The notes under the pieces are model-generated. The model was not told the origin of the DNA and did not search any database. It saw only the letters and a list, made by a program, of their open reading frames with translations. 64,000 bases of DNA from Pseudomicrostroma phylloplanum. Its lineage: Eukaryota; Basidiomycota; Exobasidiomycetes; Microstromatales. The stretch's first letter is position 1, and each line of letters begins with the position of its first letter. The position numbers and the translations under genes are program-made. The stretch lies in NCBI GenBank assembly GCA_039545275.1, contig BCHS01000001.1:698853-762852 (forward strand), given 5' to 3'. Positions 9,553 through 22,210 of this stretch are shown here, one piece after another.

Positions 9553-11969
9553 GTTGAGAGAGCCAGGCGAGCGCTCGATATCTCAGAAGGGCCCGAGGTA
9601 GAAGGAGCTTGCTAGTCGCAGGATGAGCCCAGTTGAGGACGAAACGAGCAGCGAGATGTGGATGAAGGTGTGAGAGGAAGGAAAGAGTAGGTACGCAAGG
9701 TAGTTGGATCAAGGGGAATATTGTTTCTCAAGGCGCTGGATCGAGCGGCCTCTGGGTGAAGATGCCAACGGTGTAGCTGTGAGGGTGTGGATTGTAACGA
9801 AGGGGCGTCCGTAAGTCGACCTAGTGAGCGGGCCGCCAATGTCAACAAGCAAAAGCGCTGGTAGGTGATGCAGGGTGAGACGAGCGGTCCATGAACGTTC
9901 GTGGGAGGATGCGGCGAGGACAACAAGACGGCACAATGATCCAGCCAACGGGGACCAGCTCAAGGGAGGGGACAGGCGCAGTGTTGGCCTCCCAGAGGGC
10001 ACTGTGTTCCAGAACCCTGTATTGATGGGTGTTTGGGCAGTGGAGTTTGAGTGCAGCACACAAATGTGGCTGGTGGAAGGGGCTGGCTGCAGGCTCTGCT
10101 GATCACAGAGGTGAGGGGGTTTCCCTGATGCGTACAGCCCTTGATGGGCGGAGCTAGTTTCGCGTTTGACTTGCATGTGCTCGCGGGGGCGCCTTACCGA
10201 GACGTCTCCTCGCATCCGAGGTGCACCACGACGCGCGCCGCGAGGAGAAAAACTCCGTGAACTATAATCGGTTGACAGCACTTCGGCAGTCAATGTCCCG
10301 GTGCCCGGTGGAATGTCCGACAAGGCATGTCGACAGCACTCAATCTCCGCCCTTGCATTTGGAATCCCACCCCTCAAAGCGGGGCCACGGCTGAGGTCAG
10401 CCCCCAGTCAGACAGACTGCCCTCAGACACTCGATCTTCGCCTCCCCCTCCCCCACCTCGTCCCAGCCGCAAACAGCCAGCCAAGGGGGAGAGAGATCAA
10501 GCCATCTTCTTCAGATCTCATATGATACATTGTCTCTCCCCTGAGCCAATGTGCGAGCTTATGCAACTCCTCATTCCGTCAAAACCCCGATACAGCAGGG
10601 GACAATGGAAGCTGCAGCCGCCGCCGACAAAGGCCTTTGTGTCCCACGCATGTCGAGCTCGTCCCCCCCACCGAGCTACCGAATGTCGCCCGGGCCAACA
10701 GCAGCTCACCAAGCAAACCTTGGCAGAGCAAAGGCGCTGAGCCCTCCCTTAGAGTTCGTCGTCGCTGTTGCGCGGTCTAGCAGCGTTTGTCTGTCTGTGC
10801 ATCCTCGACTTGCTCAATTATGACAACCTGGACACACCGATCCTTCACAGGACACACGCTGTGTCTAGCTTCAGAGCAAGTGGCGGAGTTGCCTTCTGGA
10901 TGCGACTCTGTCCAGGGGAGAGAGAGAGGCGCGCGTGTGGCCGTGCAGTCGTGCACTCTCCGCTGATGCGCTTTTCTAAACATTCCGAGCCTACCACTTG
11001 TCCGCATGCGTGGATTTTCGTAGACCGCTCGTATCCCTCTCTCCCAGTTGCGCGTCCGTGTTTGCTGTCCTCGCATTCCTTGCTGCCGCCAATTGCTTGT
11101 CCTCCTGGCTCCATTTCAAACGGAGGCGGAATTAGCCCTAACGTCCGAGCTGGAGATCAGGGTTTGCCCGAGGTTGTTCAAGACTGGTTGCCTAGAACAA
11201 GCACACTCCCATCGGCCTGCTCGCGTCAAGGCGGATTCTATCCGACGTGGTACGTACGGCGGTTCTCATAACTGAAGAGACTTGCTTCGCTACCTTACGC
11301 CCATGCGCAGGACTCAGAGGGTCTCGGCCGGCCATTGTTCGAGCCAAGGATGTCATATTGCTGTCGCGTCGGGTAGGCGTGTCAATGTTCAACGCATGTC
11401 AACGGCATCTGGCGTGAGGTCAAGCGAGTGCCCGGCCGGTAAGGCCTTTCCCACGGGGTGCTTCCCATGTTGTGGCAGTGCTAGACATCACCCAATGCTA
11501 TTATCGGTCGCCGCCAGCGCCCCAGACTGTCTCATTTGCTGAGCTACCCTTCTAAGCGAGGAACACGAGATGATTTCGAATGTTTATCCCTAACGTTGCA
11601 GCAGCAGACAGCATTATCATGCTCTTGGTTTAACAATCCTCGCTTGCGCATGCAGGCAAGACACGCAACAAGCGGCCAAACACGGGATCTTGGCGAATTT
11701 TAGCCGTCTCGCGGAAAGGGAAGCTGTTTCATCTCGACAAGAGGAGGCCACGACTGCACAGCGATCTTGTAGTCTAGCAAGTGAGACACATGGGGCACCG
11801 AAGCGAGCACACTCCTGTCAACGACGCAAGTGCTCGGGCGTATCGGTGTGACCCCATGTCGGCCCGACGGCCGACAACTTGCCGCTTTTGAACGCAATGG
11901 ACTACGTAATGTCGTCCATTGTCATTCTAGCATTCCCACACTCGTCGTCGTTGCTCCAGCACCAGTGCA
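9553..11969. other. 2.4-kb gene-poor region upstream of the forkhead gene
   Basis: I find no supported gene here. The longest open frame (10377-9709, minus, 222 codons) begins at TTG, has a biased Ser/Pro/Arg composition and no domain. The plus frames at 10327-10740 and 10768-11271 look like noise. The minus strand just upstream of 9552 is pyrimidine-rich, consistent with a long 5' leader and promoter of the forkhead gene. A non-coding transcript or a gene made of very small exons cannot be excluded. Confidence 0.4.
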
Positions 11970-12404
11970 TCACCTGTCCGAGTGCCTGCACTTCCAACAG
12001 CTTCTGCCCTTGCCCTTCAACCATCTGCCTGCTTTGCTGAAGCCCGTCTTCATTGACCTCCAGCTCCCCTTGACTTTAGACCTCATGGAGTGCTTGAGCT
12101 TCTTTGCCCGTTGACGTTGCTGTGAGCCTGGAAGGGTGTCCGTCCACATGGGTACCGGCCGAGTGCGCTCCTTGAAGTCGGTGTCAGGCGCAAATTGAGG
12201 CCGTCGCACCTCCGAGATGGACCGCATCCGATTTAGTGGTTTTCGTAGGTCGCCGGCCTTTGTGAAGTATGACAAATCAGGCATACGGTCGCCGGGGACA
12301 GGGGTCCAGTCCAGTCCCGTTGGTGCTGCTAAGCTCAGCAATGAGAGACACTGTAAGACGCTGAGAATGGAGAGCAGGCTGAGGGAGAGAATAGAGATCT
12401 TCAT
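11970..12404 (-). CDS. Small predicted secreted cationic protein
   Basis: A single ATG-started frame of 144 residues. The N-terminus is a strong signal peptide: Lys at position 3, then an unbroken Leu/Ser/Ile-rich hydrophobic core to about residue 25, ending in SLAAPTG with a likely cut near residues 26-27. The mature part begins with a Pro/Asp-rich segment and becomes strongly basic over the last 50 residues, with many Lys and Arg, several Trp, and two Cys close together (SCWKC). No dibasic KR processing site is evident. I recognise no family, and no function is claimed beyond likely secretion. It stands alone between long non-coding stretches, as lineage-specific secreted proteins often do. 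A chance frame is possible, but a signal peptide this clean on an ATG makes that less likely. Confidence 0.55.
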   Translation of the reverse strand: MKISILSLSLLSILSVLQCLSLLSLAAPTGLDWTPVPGDRMPDLSYFTKAGDLRKPLNRMRSISEVRRPQFAPDTDFKERTRPVPMWTDTLPGSQQRQRAKKLKHSMRSKVKGSWRSMKTGFSKAGRWLKGKGRSCWKCRHSDR

Positions 12405-13247
12405 GTTGTCCCTTGTGATATGAGCGTCTGTGTGCGTGTGTGTATGTGGGTGTATGAAACGTCACCAGAAGTGGCTATGAAAAGCAGAACGGCATAGCGC
12501 AGCTAGCCGAGCGAAGGAATATGATGAACGAAGACGGCAAGTTGTGTGAGAGGAAGGATCCAAGACCGCTTGGGGTGAAGAAGTAATGGCTCCGCAAGGT
12601 AGTCGAGGTCGACCATGGCATTGTGCAAAAGCAACGTCTGTAGCGCCGCCGCAAAGAAAAAAGTGCGACAGCAATGTAAGACCTATCACGTCGCGAGCAG
12701 CAGAAGTGGTCTCTGTGTTCCGTAGTGCCGGATCAAAGAACTTTGGCCTGGGGCAAATCCGGTAGAGCGATGACAACGACCTCGGGGAATGGGCATTGTG
12801 CAGCAGAATAGCTGGCTCGAGATATCACCGGCATATGCAGCTGCCCTGCTGCGCTCTCGTGAACCCATGGCAACAGCAACGGTTGTGTGCAAGCAGGTGA
12901 GAGACTGCTCTTGCGCTCGGCGCTCCGGCCAGACAGCTGTTGCGGTCAGCAATGACACGGCGGCCATGCCGCTGGAACCTTTAGCGCAGCCAACAAGAAC
13001 GCGTGACTGACTTTCCTCCCCTTAAGGCGGAAACAGATCTCGTGTCTTCTTCACAGTCACCTAGCAGGGGAAGGGGAGAGGGAGAGAAGGTATCGTATTG
13101 AGATGTTCGGATGAATGACGGATTGTGTAATGTACATCGAATGTAGGGTATTTGCGAACGACAGTATGATATGATATGAATGTAGACGATCCTCTACTCC
13201 TACCATCTTTGCGAGGATTATGCTATCTTCCTCGGTACCGGCGTTCC
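12405..13247. other. Intergenic region upstream of the secreted-protein gene
   Basis: These 843 bases hold no frame I can support. The minus-strand frames at 12462-12776 and 12686-12967 lack domains and convincing composition. Bases from about 13060 to 13247 are AT-richer and should be the 3' untranslated part of the methyltransferase gene. The part next to 12404 should hold the promoter of the secreted-protein gene. Confidence 0.4.
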
Positions 13248-14647
13248 TCAAAGCTTCTGTCCGTAGGCCATAACGAATTCGAATAGCATACCCTCGCGAC
13301 GAATCTCTTCCTTCAGCCTGATCAAGAAGGCGTCGAAGTCATCAGAAGTTGTACCGATGCCATTGGGGCCTGGATCACCGCCAGCTGCAAGAAATCTGGA
13401 GATCGAAGGGCGGAAGATTTGACAGCACCTGTCAGCTTGCACACCGCAGCCTCTGAGGATGTCAGAGGGTCAGCGCCCGGTACTCACGGTCTCTTCAGCC
13501 CTACAAAGGCCTTCAGCGCCGTCTGATCTCCGCGCTCAACTTCTTCATCACTCCACCCCTGGTCTTTCGCGGCTCGGCCGAACGGAATACGAAATCGTTG
13601 AGATGCGATGTTGTGCAGACCAGCGCCAGCCAGGTAAGTCTCAAGGTGGTCGCCAGCGCTAGGAGAAGAGGGGAATGCAGCCGGTACAGTGTCAGTCAGG
13701 TGTACTGTTGACTCTGAGACAGTCTCTGGAAAGCTTACTGTAAGTCGTTGTTGACGAAAGCAAGCGCACGGCGAGCGATGCGATTGAGAGCTTCGATATT
13801 GCTTGAGGGACGTCCAGAGATCGCCGAGCCGTACGGGTAGCCTACAGCATTGAGGTCCGACAGATGCAGAATGCCCCCTGGTTCTGAGCAAAGGAGGTAA
13901 AGATGTCAGCGATTTGACGAGCCACTCGAGTTGACTATCCTCATGCTCACTTAGGAGGGCTGCCATGTTTCTCACTGCCTTCTGCCAGCCAGCTTCTCCT
14001 CTCTTCAGCGCGAACACTAGTAGTCGAGCGTGGACCAGATCGTAAGAGCCGGCAGCTCCGACACCGTGACCTTGAGTACAGCGGCTGGCAGAGCTTGCCG
14101 TGATGTCATGCTCGAAGACTTGAGGAGTGGCGGTGAGGCCATCAGATGGCATCATGCGAGCCATCCTGGGATCGAGATCGCAACCATGGAGCTGCATGCT
14201 GCGCGGCATCTGTATGAACGAGGAGTTGGCAAAGTCCCTGAGCCAGGTGCCGGTGCCACAGCCCACGTCGAGGATCTTGCCAAAGCGTTGAGTCTGAAGG
14301 TCAGGATGGAGCAAGTGGTCGTTGCAGGCCCGCCGGTAGGCGTAGTGCTGATCGTTGAGCCGCTGTGCTTCGCTGAAGAGAGCTGGAGTCTGAGACTGTC
14401 CTAGGGTGAGGGGCTGGGAGAGGAGGTAGTGTTGTTCAGGGGCGGTAGTGGTACGGAGGCGGGGGTGCCGTATCCGCTCTGGTAGAGTCTCAATGGCGCC
14501 CTGTTGCTGCAAATGCCGACCTGGCTTCGTTGGCAAGTGTGAGGGGGGTATGGATAGACTAGGGTTGGCAGAGGAGGTAGGATATATGCGAAGGAGCCGA
14601 CCGCTGCCTTCGAAGGTGGCTATGATGGATTCGACTACAGCTCTCAT
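13248..14647 (-). CDS. Class I SAM-dependent methyltransferase
   Basis: Four exons fit: 14647-13951, 13883-13739, 13658-13488 and 13428-13248 (1194 bases, 397 residues). Motif I, ILDVGCGTGTW (about 125-135), binds S-adenosylmethionine. CDLDPRM follows as the acidic end of strand 2. YDLVHARLLVFAL fits the strand-4 region, and splicing exon 1 to exon 2 yields LLKPGGILHLSDLNAVGYP, the usual strand-5 motif, which strongly supports the model. The first about 110 residues are Pro/Ser-rich. The family is the broad Methyltransf_25/UbiE-like group of fungal proteins whose substrates are mostly unknown; I name no substrate. The start is the first ATG with a plausible context; the upstream open codons begin at TTG. 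The last acceptor could also be at 13453 (a 35-base intron), adding eight residues. Confidence 0.8.
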
Positions 14648-15106
14648 CTTAGTGAAAGGGGAGTGGGAGGGGCAGTGCAGTTTATGTGAGGGGTGGTGAG
14701 GGGCAGAAGGAGGAGGAGGTGCATCGTGGTGTGTACAGCGTCTGCTATGAGGCATTCTCGCAGCCGCCGACCTCCAGTGGGGGCATGCGAATGGTGGACA
14801 TTCTGGGTGATGTTGCCTGGGTGACGGTCCCCTCACCCAAGCCTGCCGCCCATCCGGTTGCTCTGTCGTTCTTCGCGATCGGACGGACGGCGGACGGCTC
14901 GGCGAATGCTGCCTCGGCTCAGCTCCGGACGAAGCTCCGGACACCCAGGAATCAAAGACCGTGAAGTGCTGTGGCAAAGAGGCAGTCGGAGGGTGCAAGG
15001 GTCACCTGCATTGAAGAATTGAGGGTTGTTGCTACAAGATGGAATGGCCGTGAATGTGATCGCGCAAAGGCGATTCATTAAAGTCCCTCATTAACATCCG
15101 CACACT
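14648..15106. other. Intergenic region between the methyltransferase and THO2 genes
   Basis: These 459 bases contain the 3' end of the THO2 transcript and the promoter of the methyltransferase, both on the minus strand. The methyltransferase frame stays open back to a TTG at 14998, but I saw no motif in that extension. Nothing else is visible. Confidence 0.4.
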
Positions 15107-18100
15107 TCATTCTTCTCCGGCCCTACGTCTGGACCTGTCCTTGAAAGACCGGCCTTCTTCCCTACCCCTTCTGCGACCATAGCCCCCGTCGCGATCTCGT
15201 TCGTCCACATAGCCGCTCCCCCTTGCTCCGCGCACCGCCGAAGAGGGATCCGTGGGCGGATCCCGAATGTCCGTCCTTTGCGTTTCACGCCTCTCCCTCT
15301 CGCGGGCAGCGGAGCCGCTGATAGAAACCGATCGAACAGGGGGTGTGGCACTCCCCTCCGCTGCTCCACTAGCAAGATCCGGTCCCCTCCGTTGCTGCTG
15401 CTGCGATCGACCAGGATCGGCCGCTACTGGAGAAACGGGAGCGCTGTTTCGGTCATTGCCTCCTACGCCGGCAGCTGCACCCTCACTGAACCGGTTGCGG
15501 TTCACTCGCGCACGCTTCTGATCCGGACCATCCGGGGGAGCACGCTGTTTGGACGAGAACGGAAAAGTATCGAGTCAGCTTCTGTCTGGCTTCATTGCGC
15601 TTCGCCCTCTGCCATTATACTCACATCATTGACGGGACTACCCAGTGGAGACGAGGGAGACCCAGTCCTGTCCTGTCCCGAAAGGCGATCGGCCAAGCTT
15701 CGCTTCAGTCCTGAAGGGCTGTTAGCAGCCTCTGTCGCCTCTACAGCAGAGCTTCCCACACTCCTGCGGCCCCTGCTGGGGTCGACTGCACTTCGTGAGA
15801 GATCCTCTCTCGACGATGGGGCTGCTGTGGCATTCATGGAAGAGCTTCTGGTGGGCGGACGATCGATCAGATCTGGGCGAGAAGGAATGGCAGCGGAACT
15901 TGGTGTCTCGTTGCGCAGAGCAGGACCACTTGGCGGCTCTCTGCTATCTGGACGTCTGCCACCTCGAGGATGACGGTCATCTTGCAAATCATGTGCTGGC
16001 GATGGCGATGGTGCTGCTGCCGCCTCATTCCTGTCGACACGACGCCTCTTATAGGCTGCAGCAGTAGCATCCTCGACAGCCGAAGGACCTGTAGCCGTTG
16101 CTGCGCGAGGTCCTTGAGGAGGAGCTCGATCGCCACGAGCTGCAGCCGAGTCAGTCCTCTCGGAGTCTTCACGAGGTCTTCTTGGGTCTGGCCCGTCTCG
16201 GCGTTCGTCACGGACGGCCCGATCGCGTGCCCGATCGCGATCAGTGCTGCTGCCATATCGGTCACCCTCAGAACGACGTGCATCACTAGCCCTTCGCCTC
16301 TCCTCCCTGTCCCGTTCTCGCTCCCTGGCCTCTTTCGTATCCCTGGCATCGGTGTTGACGTCTCTAGGATCTCGGGCATCCCTGTTGTCACGGTCCCGTC
16401 GATCCTTGTGATAGTCTCGATCGCGATCTTCACGATCACGTCGCGTCTCTCTGCCCCGAGCGCTGGAGGTATCTTCGGCCCTTGCAGTCCTTGGTGAGGG
16501 CTCACGCGATGCTGTGGACACCCTGGCGGATGCTTCGCTATCGCGGAGACGCGACGGAGATGAAGTCCTGGAGGACACTTTGCTAGTGGAAGAGACATTG
16601 CGATCCCGTTCAGAAGCGACAGGTCCAACTCGATCTCGCACTGCTTGTGCAGCTGAGGTCGAGGCCGGACTAGCGGGAGGGTTCATCGAGTCAAGAGCAG
16701 CCTGACGAGCAGCTGAGACGTTTGTTGGTTCAGCAGAGCTAGTGACCGGATCTCTGTGCTCGGTTCTCGAGCCGCCGTTGCGTGGACCGGTGGGCAGCGG
16801 AGGGTCTACCACCGGCGTGCTTCGTTGTCTTTGTTGTGCATCGGCCGTCCTGCGATGCTGATCATCTCCGCCACCGCCTGCCCGCTCCTGAACGCTTCGG
16901 TCGGACTCCTTGATCCTGTCTCTGTCTCGCTCGCTCTCTCTCTCGCGCTCTCGGTCTCTTGCTGGCCCAGATGGTCGAGCAGGCAGTGAAGAAGTGGATG
17001 CGGGCGCCCTCCCGTTCGCTGGACGCTGCGCCAGAGCTTCAACCCTCGAAGCGCGAGAGCTGTATGCCGCGCTTGCATTCTGTTGGGACTGGCCTTGGAC
17101 ATCAGATGCAGAGCCTGCATTGATATTGCGGCGAGCAGAGGGCTCCGGCGGTAGAGGTGAGTGTGAGCGTGCGGGCGCCGATGCAGACGCTGCTCGCTCT
17201 CGATCAGCTGCAGGCCCACTGGGAGGTGCATTGCGAGGTCCTTGTGGCAATGACTCGGGGCGGGTGATATTGTCTGCCTTCTCACCATTCGCCCTCGCCG
17301 GCGCAGGGGCTTTCGAAGTAGGCTTCGTAGTACCGGCCGCGTCAGCTACAACAGGCTGGCTCTTGATGTCAGTAGCCTCGGCTTTGCTAGGCGCGGCCGG
17401 GGCTTGTGCGGAGGTTGGTGGGGCAGCTTCTTTCTCAACGGTCTTTTTGGGCGCTTTACCGATCCACTCTGGCTGACGCTTTTTGAGTGTGGCCAACAAG
17501 CCCTGCCCCAGTACTTTCAGCGAGCCGCGGGTCTCTTCCTGAGTCAGCTTCTCAAGGACTTGAATGAGACTCTGACCATGTGCCTCAAAGAGCGGGAAGT
17601 GGTGAGCGATCCTGTTCATGACAACGATAGCGTTTCTGATGCGCATGAAGTCTGTTGACGATAGACAGAGCTTGAAGGCTGCCCTCATGTGATCGTGCCA
17701 CTTGCGCAGTACTTCTCTGAACTGTTCATAGGAACACATTGCCTCCTTTGGGATGGGCTCGCCACCACGGCGATTGCCCCATCGCATCTGAAAGCCTGGA
17801 AGGCTGTTGCCGACAACTTCCTTGTCGAAGAGCGCTTGGCTTTTGTACCACGGCATGAGGTCATCGAGTACTACCTGAATGAATCTTGCATAACTGTTTG
17901 CCTCATTCTCCGTACAGGTGAAGATGACGGGTGCGATGTGCTCGATGAAGAGTCGATCGTACAGGGTGAGGGAGGAGAAGTTCCGCGCTCCGTTGAGATG
18001 CATCAAGCGAATGAATTTGCCAGCGAACATCGCGTCCGTCGGGGAAAGAAGCGCCCTAGGCAGAAGGCAATGCTGGATGAGGTGCTGGACCAGATCTCGG

Positions 18101-21100
18101 CGAGTGGTGCCGTCATTGTCGGGGAACCAATGATCCTTCTCCAACGCTAGACGCCGCCGCGTGCCCTGATGAGCGAGAGTCCTTGCTTTCAGCTCAGATC
18201 GCAATTGCTCCAGGGCTTCTTGATGCCGATGAAAGGCCGCTGGTTTTTTCGCGCCCTCGCCTGGGTCCACTTCCTTGATGAGCTGCTGATAGACACGCAT
18301 CTCTTGCTCGTAGCGTTCGGTGGGTACCTGGATATCGGCCAGCGAGAGCTGCCAGAAAGTTGCAAAGTACTGAGGGGTGAGGATGCGCTTCACGCCCTCG
18401 CTCAAAAGCTCCGATGCCACGTCGATTGCTTCTTGCAAGCCAGCGCGCCAAATGCTCGCAGTCTTGCCGTTGTCGTCTTTCGTACCCGCTGAGTTGCTAC
18501 TGACGCCACCTTCGACGTTTGTCTCTTCCTTGATAGTGACGACAGGAGAGGCTGTTCTAGCTTTGCTCGCCAGCAATTCAGCCCGGAGTTTCTTTTCGGC
18601 TTCGGCGTCGTCTGCTTGCTTCATAGCATACAGAAGTCGGGGCCGCGCGAGGTGGAATGCGATGGCTGGATCAATGTCGAAGCGAACGCACAGAGCTCTG
18701 AGGTCCGGCACAAGCTCTGCGTAGGCTGCCGGCTCGACCTGACTATGTAGAAACTCGACGTACTGGAAAAGAACTTCCTGACACGAGTCAGCCAGATTGC
18801 CAAGGTAGCGCAGATGCGCTTCTTGTTCTGGGACCAGGTGAACGCACACCTGCCTCTGCTGCGCTATCAGAAGCAGAAGAGCCACGTCCAAACGGCTGTG
18901 GCCCAGAGAGGCCATGAGTCGAGCGCCTGTCCTTCTGATCTGCTGCCGTGCTGCCGTACCTGGCCCGGCGTTGGCAGCCATCATCGCTTCCATTCTGAGA
19001 GATCTACCTCCACTGAGTGCCGCAATCTGCTTGTCCGCTAGATTGGCTAGCGGCTCGATGCCGGACATCTTCAGCACTAATTCGCAAATAATCACCAGAT
19101 CCTTGACATTGTTGGCTTTGAGCTGATTGGCTATGTATTGTAGCACAGGAAGTGGATCCATGCTTGCATATCTGCGGTATAGAGTTCCTGCAAATGATGC
19201 AAGACTCTTCAGCCACAAGCTGATGTTGGTACCGTCTTGCTTGGTCCGCTCCTTCTCCGGATTGCTGAGAGCATCAATCAAGTTGAAAGAGAAGACGTCG
19301 TACTCGAGAGGCGTCAGGTACTTTGCGCACTCGACGATGTGGGGAATCATGTTGTCGTAGACTTGCACTTGGTTGAGAGCGACTGTGAAGAAAATGAGGG
19401 GATTCGCATGAGATGCCTTGGCAAGAGCACGGCCAGAGATCTTCAAGTTGTCTTTGCTGATGCGTTTAAGGATACCCTTGGCTTCCTTTTCGGTCTCCAT
19501 CTGACGATAGCGCACTTCGGGACGCTTGTACAGCTCATTCTTCCATTCTCCGTATAGCGTGAATCGCTCTACGTATGGCAAGACCTCAAGGAGACTCCAG
19601 AGCTCGTTCAGGAGACCAGCATTCCCGTTTGTGAGAGAAAGAGCTGGGAAAAGATGGAAACGAATGATCTCCAGCCATTGTTCCCGAAGCTGTGGTACCG
19701 ATCCGTTTGGAGAGACATCGCACAGACTACTCTTCAGGTGAGCTCTGCCTAGTCGACAGATCCGCTGGAAGAGAGAGATGTCGCTATGCAAGTGCACTCC
19801 GAGAAGGCGCAGCAAGGGCATCAGGATACTGCCGATGTCCTCGTGCGATCGACAATGTGGCAATGATCCCATCCAGCTCTCGCCAAAGGCAAAGATGTAC
19901 CGTGAGTGCGCCGTGCTGACGGGCTCAATTGCAAGGGCCGTCGGCATCAGTCGAGGAGGCGGAGAGGGGAATAGAGCCTGACGCTGGACGTTGAAGCGCA
20001 TCCTGGTGCCATTGAGGAACTCCTCAGCGAAAACGCTGGGAACAGTTGAGCTTATAGCTGTCCTGTACAATGGCTCCATCACTACCTTCAGCAGGCGAGC
20101 AAAGAGCTCTGCAACTTCCGGAAAGCAGCCTACGAGCCACGGATACAGCCCAAGGATGAATTGTGCATGTTTGAGCTCCCCGAGAGAGAGAAGCGCTTTC
20201 AACAAGCCCAGAATCTGATTTGGAGGATCCTTGACGACGACCTCAGCTTGTTTGTCCTTGTCCGCGAGCCCACCAGTGGCCTCTGCGTTGTCGTCGTCAG
20301 CTAGTGGCGCTGCCATTGTGAGGGCATTGCTGCGAGCGGCTGTCGCTTTGTTCTTGAGAGCGGTGTTATATTCACTTTGTAGAGCTTTCATGCCGTCCTC
20401 GCTCGGGGCAAGGTGATTCCAAAGATCCGAGAATGCAATGACTCCCTCCTTGATCAGAAGTGCGCTCATAAGGTAGAGCTCAGCAGGCACTTCTTCGCGA
20501 GTCTCTGGCAGACGGTAGTAATCAAATTTGAAGCCTAGTAGTTGAGCACAGGTCGAATTGCTGTGGCCAGTCTCGAAATCAATCATGCCTGGGCCGAAGA
20601 CTGCATCGGCTGTACTGCTTTGTGGGCCATCCAGATCCATGGCATCATCGCGAGAGCCTCGATCCTGGTCGTGCTTCATGTGACTCCGCCTCCTTTCTCG
20701 AGCCCAAGGAGAAGCCGCCATGAGCGATAGAAAGAAAGGCCAATGGAGGGTGACGTTGCTTGCGAAGACATCGAGTATCATGTCCAAGACCCTGCTTGGG
20801 TCGAGATCGAAGTAACCTATGAGAGCCGAAATGTTCCGCATGACACCTCTTGCCCTGCGATTGCGCTGCTCTGCTCTCTCCTGCTCGACTATGCGAGCGG
20901 CAGCCGTGTACCAATCATGAGGTTTGTCGAACGGGACGTCGTAGAGTGCAATCACCTCTGGACCCATTCCGCCCAAGAGCTCGTTGATGAGCCCCGAATA
21001 GCCCTCATTCTCTTCCCTCAAGAGGTTAAACTTTTGCTGCTTGTATAGGTTCGATGTGTTGATACGGACCCCCTTCTTGTTGAAAGTCGCGTCGTCAGTT

Positions 21101-22210
21101 AGCAGCCCGATTGCCGTCAGCATGGGGACCTCCAATCTTTCGGCGACAGAAGCCCGAGAGAGGCATTCCGAGGTCTGCAGGAATGAGATCAGTAGAAGTA
21201 AGCGCCTCGCCTAGATAACCTGCAAGCTAGCCTTTTCTCCAGTATTCACCATCAGACTGCGGACGAGATCGGCCAAGTTTGCCTTGGCGGCCTTGGCCTC
21301 GTCCGAAGGAGAATTTCTCTTCTTCCCCTTTCCCTTGTTGGCTTCGTTTTGCTCTTCATTCGTCATCAACAAGGTTGCGAGCCCCGCAGCTTCTGCCACC
21401 TCTCGTCGCAGCTCGATCTCCACATCGACCGCCCAAATCACGTCAAGGATGATATGAGCGAAGGGCGACTCGCTGTCTGCTGCTGCAACAGTCCCTGCCT
21501 GAACGACAGGCGTAGAGAGTCGGCTAGGTCCAGCATCATCAGCAGACGCACTTGCTGCATGGGTAGAGTCATCTTCCGGGGTTTCTTCTGCAAGTGGAGT
21601 CGGCGAGAGCGCTTCTATGAGCGAGACGAAAGCGGTCGGATTGAGAGAAGGCGCAGTAGCATGCAAGAACAGCAGTGCCTTCCACAAGTGCACGAAGTCG
21701 TGAGGAAGACCCGCTTCCGATTGCGCCTCAGCAGAAGCGATGAGAGCCTGATGTCTGTTTGGATTGGAAAGTAGCGTGTGAGAAGTGATGGACCGAAGCT
21801 TGTGCAGTCTGCTGTCTGGCCAAGACCTTGACGAGGTTCTGCGCCGTAGAGGTCTTGCTGCTCCGTCAAGATGACTTGCGTCCCCGGCCCATTGCCAACT
21901 TTGCCGTCATGTAGCTGCCAACACTTGTCATGGCTTTGAGGAGACCTCGCCTTGAAACAAGATACCCAAGCTGAGCATAAGATCTGGTGAGAATGATTCC
22001 AGATAGCTCACTCCGGGGTACAGGTTGCTGCAAGGCGCAGCCTACTCTGACTTGTCATAGCGCATAGCCTCAAGACCGGTGCACGCCTCAGAATAATTGC
22101 CTGCTTCTCCTTACTCACAATCTTTCACGACCTCCTGTATCCCATTCTGTCAAACACTGAGCCACAAGATCTACTGCGCTCTGTGAGCTCGAAGAAGGCG
22201 CCGCCGCCAT
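15107..22210 (-). CDS. THO2: THO complex subunit 2 (THOC2/Tho2)
   Basis: The scaffold of the THO/TREX complex, which couples transcription elongation to mRNP assembly and export and limits R-loops. Well-supported exons are 22210-22119 (starts MAAAPSSSS), an exon ending at 21220 (donor after GEKASLQ), the main exon 21174-15625 (1850 codons), and the last exon 15544-15107. One or more small exons lie between 21983 and about 21700, where two or three joins are possible, so the exact N-terminus is open. The core matches THOC2: NLYKQQKFNLLREENEGYS, IGYFDLDPSRVLDMILDVF and QLLGFKFDYYRLPE. The total is near 2200 residues. The C-terminal about 600 residues are disordered and rich in Arg, Asp, Glu and Ser (RERERESERDRDR-like), as in metazoan THOC2. 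The last exon continues this basic tail. Confidence 0.9.

Noticed and set aside
9709..10377. 222-codon minus-strand open frame upstream of the forkhead gene
   Set aside because: It starts at TTG, has a biased Ser/Pro/Arg composition and no domain; it fits promoter or leader sequence better.
15278..15973. 231-codon plus-strand frame antisense to THO2
   Set aside because: It is a shadow of the Arg/Asp/Ser-rich THO2 tail; its composition mirrors the antisense of that low-complexity coding sequence.
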